A stretch of 64,000 nucleotides of DNA from Epiperipatus broadwayi (taxonomy: Eukaryota > Onychophora > Udeonychophora > Euonychophora > Peripatidae), in contig JAQFVV010012489.1 of assembly GCA_028023455.1 (NCBI GenBank), positions 2,789,881 to 2,853,880 of the forward strand, read 5' to 3'. Positions 61,300 to 64,000 of this stretch are shown piece after piece; position 1 is the stretch's first letter; each line of letters opens with the position of its first letter. The position numbers were made by a program, and so were the translations under genes. The notes beneath the pieces are model-generated. The model worked only from the letters and a program-made list of their open reading frames with translations. It was not told the DNA's origin and did no database searches.

Positions 61300-61660
61300 G
61301 TTTCTTTTTTTTTTTTGGGGGGGGGGTTATTATAACACAACACACATTTATTCCAATCAATTTTATTAAAAATAATTTTATTTTAGAATGAACAACTTAT
61401 TGTACACATTAATAAATAAATTTCTTTTGTGTTTTTTTTTTGACTATAAGCACACACTTTTATTTTAAGCAATTTTTAAAATTCAAAAATGCACCTCATT
61501 TTTATTTTAAGCATTTTAAATTCCAAAATACACATTAATAAATAAACAAACTTTTTTGTGTTTTTTTTTAATGATAAACAAGATGCTTTTATTTGACCAA
61601 ATTTTAATTCAATTCCTAAAATTAATTGTAAAAAACAAAACAGCAACAACAAAAACAACT
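61300..61660. repeat. T/G homopolymer tract and about 120-bp direct duplication
   Basis: (T)12(G)10 at about 61304-61326. CACATTAATAAATAAA...TTTTGTGTTTTTTTTT occurs at about 61406 and about 61531. Confidence 0.7.
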
Positions 61661-62430
61661 ATATAGTCTCTGGTAAATTCATTTCTTCTAAAATCACCAT
61701 GAACAGATCTTCTCCCTGGTGAAGATCCCACCACATGAATTCTACCAGGTAGTAATTGACTAATTTCCTGCAAGTGCCTTAATGCCTCCTATTCTGCACT
61801 TCAGAAGCCACCAAAACTACTCAATTTTTTTGTGTGTGTGCCTGTTGAGGGGTCCACAAAGTTGTATCAGTGTAAAGACTAAGCAAGATTTTCATCAACT
61901 TCACATATTTGAAGGCAGGGCTGAGACATCATGATCTTCCAGAAAAGATCATGCAGAGCAGAGTTGCAATGGATCAGGGTGTCTCTGGAGATGTCCAATT
62001 CATCATGGGTATGTTTCATTGTCAGGTCAACATGACTCCAGTAATACACCAGATGCAATTCTTTCACAAAATTGATTCTGGTGCTGGGAAAGCAGGTGTC
62101 ATTTTGAATGGAAAACCTTCAATAGCAGGATATTGACTTGTATTCAAACCTGTATTTTGAAAGGCTCTTCAATGCCATGAATTGTCTGCAAAGACAGCTC
62201 TTCACCAAGGGCAGTATGTATTTGGCTTGAAGAGAGGCCACAGCATCAGCATCTGTAGCTGGCAGTTCACAAAATCTATAATGCTGTTCTTCAGCTTTGG
62301 CCATTTTGTTGATTTCACATCATCTTGTGAATAATGTGACTTTGCACATAAATCATGTCCAAAGAGCACTGATTCATACCTTTTCTCTAATTTACTTCTG
62401 TTACAAAGTGTGCTGTGAAATTTTGGCAAT
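61660..62430. other. GC-richer block of unknown nature
   Basis: Noticeably less AT-rich than both sides. Minus-strand frames at 61879-62067, 62119-62304 and 62202-62429 together read like a broken coding region (HSTLCNRSKLEKRYESVLFG; SHVDLTMKHTHDELDISRDT), but I recognise no family. Could be a decayed transposon or a pseudogene. Confidence 0.3.
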
Positions 62431-62664
62431 GACTTTTTAAGTAATAGTAATACTCACTCACTTTACTGTAAAAGAATTCCGTTGAAAATAATAGTTCAAT
62501 AATTTGCATTGACTTAAAATTTACACAGCCATAAATGATATGACATCAGAGTGTGAATAGTGAGCATTTGCAAAATAAAAACAAGTCGCATGATTAAATG
62601 TGATAAGAATACATTACTAAAGTGTAAATAGTGAGAAATTAGCATAACATACTTGAGGTTGTCA

Positions 62665-62749
62665 TGGGTTCATACACAACATATTCATGTTGTTTGGTCT
62701 AGAAATGGCACCATCAAGTATTCTGTACTGGCTATCATACTAGAACCCA
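62665..62749. repeat. Short inverted-repeat relic related to the TIR element
   Basis: TGGGTTCATAC (62665) is inverted as TAGAACCCA (62741-62749). Read on the minus strand, the right part TGGGTTCTAGTATGATAGCC, then GATGGTGCCATTT, resembles the end of the element at 37462-38881. Confidence 0.4.
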
Positions 62750-64000
62750 TTAACTTCATATTTAAATTGGTGATTGCACATCAATATGCTCTTATAATAC
62801 AAACACATATGTTTATGTAACACAAATATGCTCCAGAATGTTTATATTTTCCAAAATATAAAAGAGTTTAAAATATATTTATTTTTTATGCTTTATATAA
62901 AATATATATATATATATATTCTGACCTGTCTCTCGTGCATCCTCACCTCAGAATAGTATATGATATAAAATAAAATGGGTTCTATCTCAGTTAATAATTA
63001 ATAACTAAAATATTCAGCATTAAAATTAAAATATTTCACTAGCTCAAATTTAAAATACGAATAAGGTTCAGTTTATAAAAATAAATTAAATAAATATTTA
63101 ATATTTTCATGAGACTTGATATCCCACAGGATACTACCTCAATGGCATAAGAACACTATCCCCCCTTTATTACTATTTCAAATAACAAAACTCATAGTAT
63201 TCTTACGACTTTAATAACTTCTACTCACTAAGATTAAACTAATAATTAAGTCTTAATCTTCTATCTAATAATAATTTAGCTCAAATAAAATAATCTCAGG
63301 TTCATAAAGTTTATTCTAAGTTAATTTTAAAAATATGGTAGTAAAATATGAGAAGGGATTTTATGTCATAATCTACTACACTGAAACTAATAATAATAAA
63401 TAACAGTAATAATATTCTTCATTGTTTAACTAATTTGGTATATCTTTTCTTTTTACTATAACTTTATTATCATAATAAAATAATGAAATAATATAATATA
63501 ATCTTTTACCTTCATGAATATAATAAATAAATACATGGTAGCATTTTGATAATCTGATAAACAAAATATGTGTGGCAACTGATAGCATATAATTTAATAT
63601 AATATTGTGGTAACTGATTTATGACCAATAAAATAATGTAAAATTATGATTATTTAATTATAATGAATACCAATAAAATATTTAAATTCTTAAAATAATT
63701 CTCTATTTATCTTTTTGTGCAAAATTATATATTTGTTTCAATTATTATGCATATATTGTCATTTCATGCAGCGATGTGGAGAAATAAATAACTCGGACAC
63801 AAAATTTTTGAAATAACAAAATTTAACAAAGTTTATTACTAATAACAAATAAATAAACAATTTATTTACACTATTTACAGTGGATATCCTTAAATTTTTT
63901 TATTTTACAGTTTGATCTACCGGGTTATAAAAAAAATAATTTATATTTCAATTATATCTTTATTTAGATTTAGGACAAAATTAAAAAAAATGTTACTATT
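62750..64000. other. AT-rich interval, no recognisable gene
   Basis: (TA)n at about 62903-62920. Otherwise low-complexity AT-rich text to the end of the window. Confidence 0.4.

Overview
The window is a gene-poor, AT-rich stretch (roughly three quarters A+T by eye) of a eukaryotic nuclear genome. It holds non-LTR and Penelope-like retrotransposons, tRNA-derived SINEs, a Ty3/Gypsy fossil, DNA-transposon relics, minisatellites and long (TA)n tracts. I see no bacterial or organellar gene and no complete host gene. The repeat mix points to an invertebrate animal. A degenerate TTAGGG-like tract fits a non-insect lineage, and a mollusc is possible, but I cannot assign a species.

Layout. 1-1,024: truncated Penelope-like element (PLE) copy between inverted terminal repeats (pLTRs). 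1.5-4.0 kb: fragments of an RTE-type LINE, including a 319-codon open reverse transcriptase (RT) part on the minus strand. 4.86-8.9 kb: tandem PLE array on the minus strand, with one copy whose 817 codons stay in one frame but carry four stops. 9-18.3 kb: more RTE fossils and a repeat family with hammerhead-like motifs. 19.4-22.4 kb: dispersed repeats, a SINE and an unusual GC-richer hairpin. 22.5-24.0 kb: three different minisatellites back to back. 24.6 kb: near-perfect 81-nt-arm palindrome inside (TA)n. 25.2-26.6 kb: copy of a composite repeat, also at 39.6-41.5 kb and, inverted, at 19.4-20.0 kb. 27.7-28.4 kb: long inverted repeat with a hammerhead-ribozyme-like core in each arm. 30.9-31.45 kb: GIY-YIG end of a second PLE family. 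31.5-32.4 kb: dispersed repeat split by a SINE, with the empty site at 43.6 kb. 32.9-36.9 kb: broken Ty3/Gypsy gag-pol. 37.46-38.88 kb: terminal-inverted-repeat element containing the telomere-like tract. 45.2 kb: the only candidate host exon. 53.7 kb: third SINE copy. 56.5-57.0 kb: hAT-like element with perfect 8-bp target duplication. 58.2-59.9 kb: diverged minisatellite. 60.2-61.3 kb: 3' end of another LINE.

The most interesting pattern is that several unrelated repeats carry either a tRNA-like A-box/B-box module or a hammerhead-like CUGANGA-stem-GAAA core. The PLE pLTRs carry both. The 27.7-28.4 kb inverted repeat holds the version closest to a classical type I hammerhead. All calls come from reading the sequence; no database search or folding program was run.
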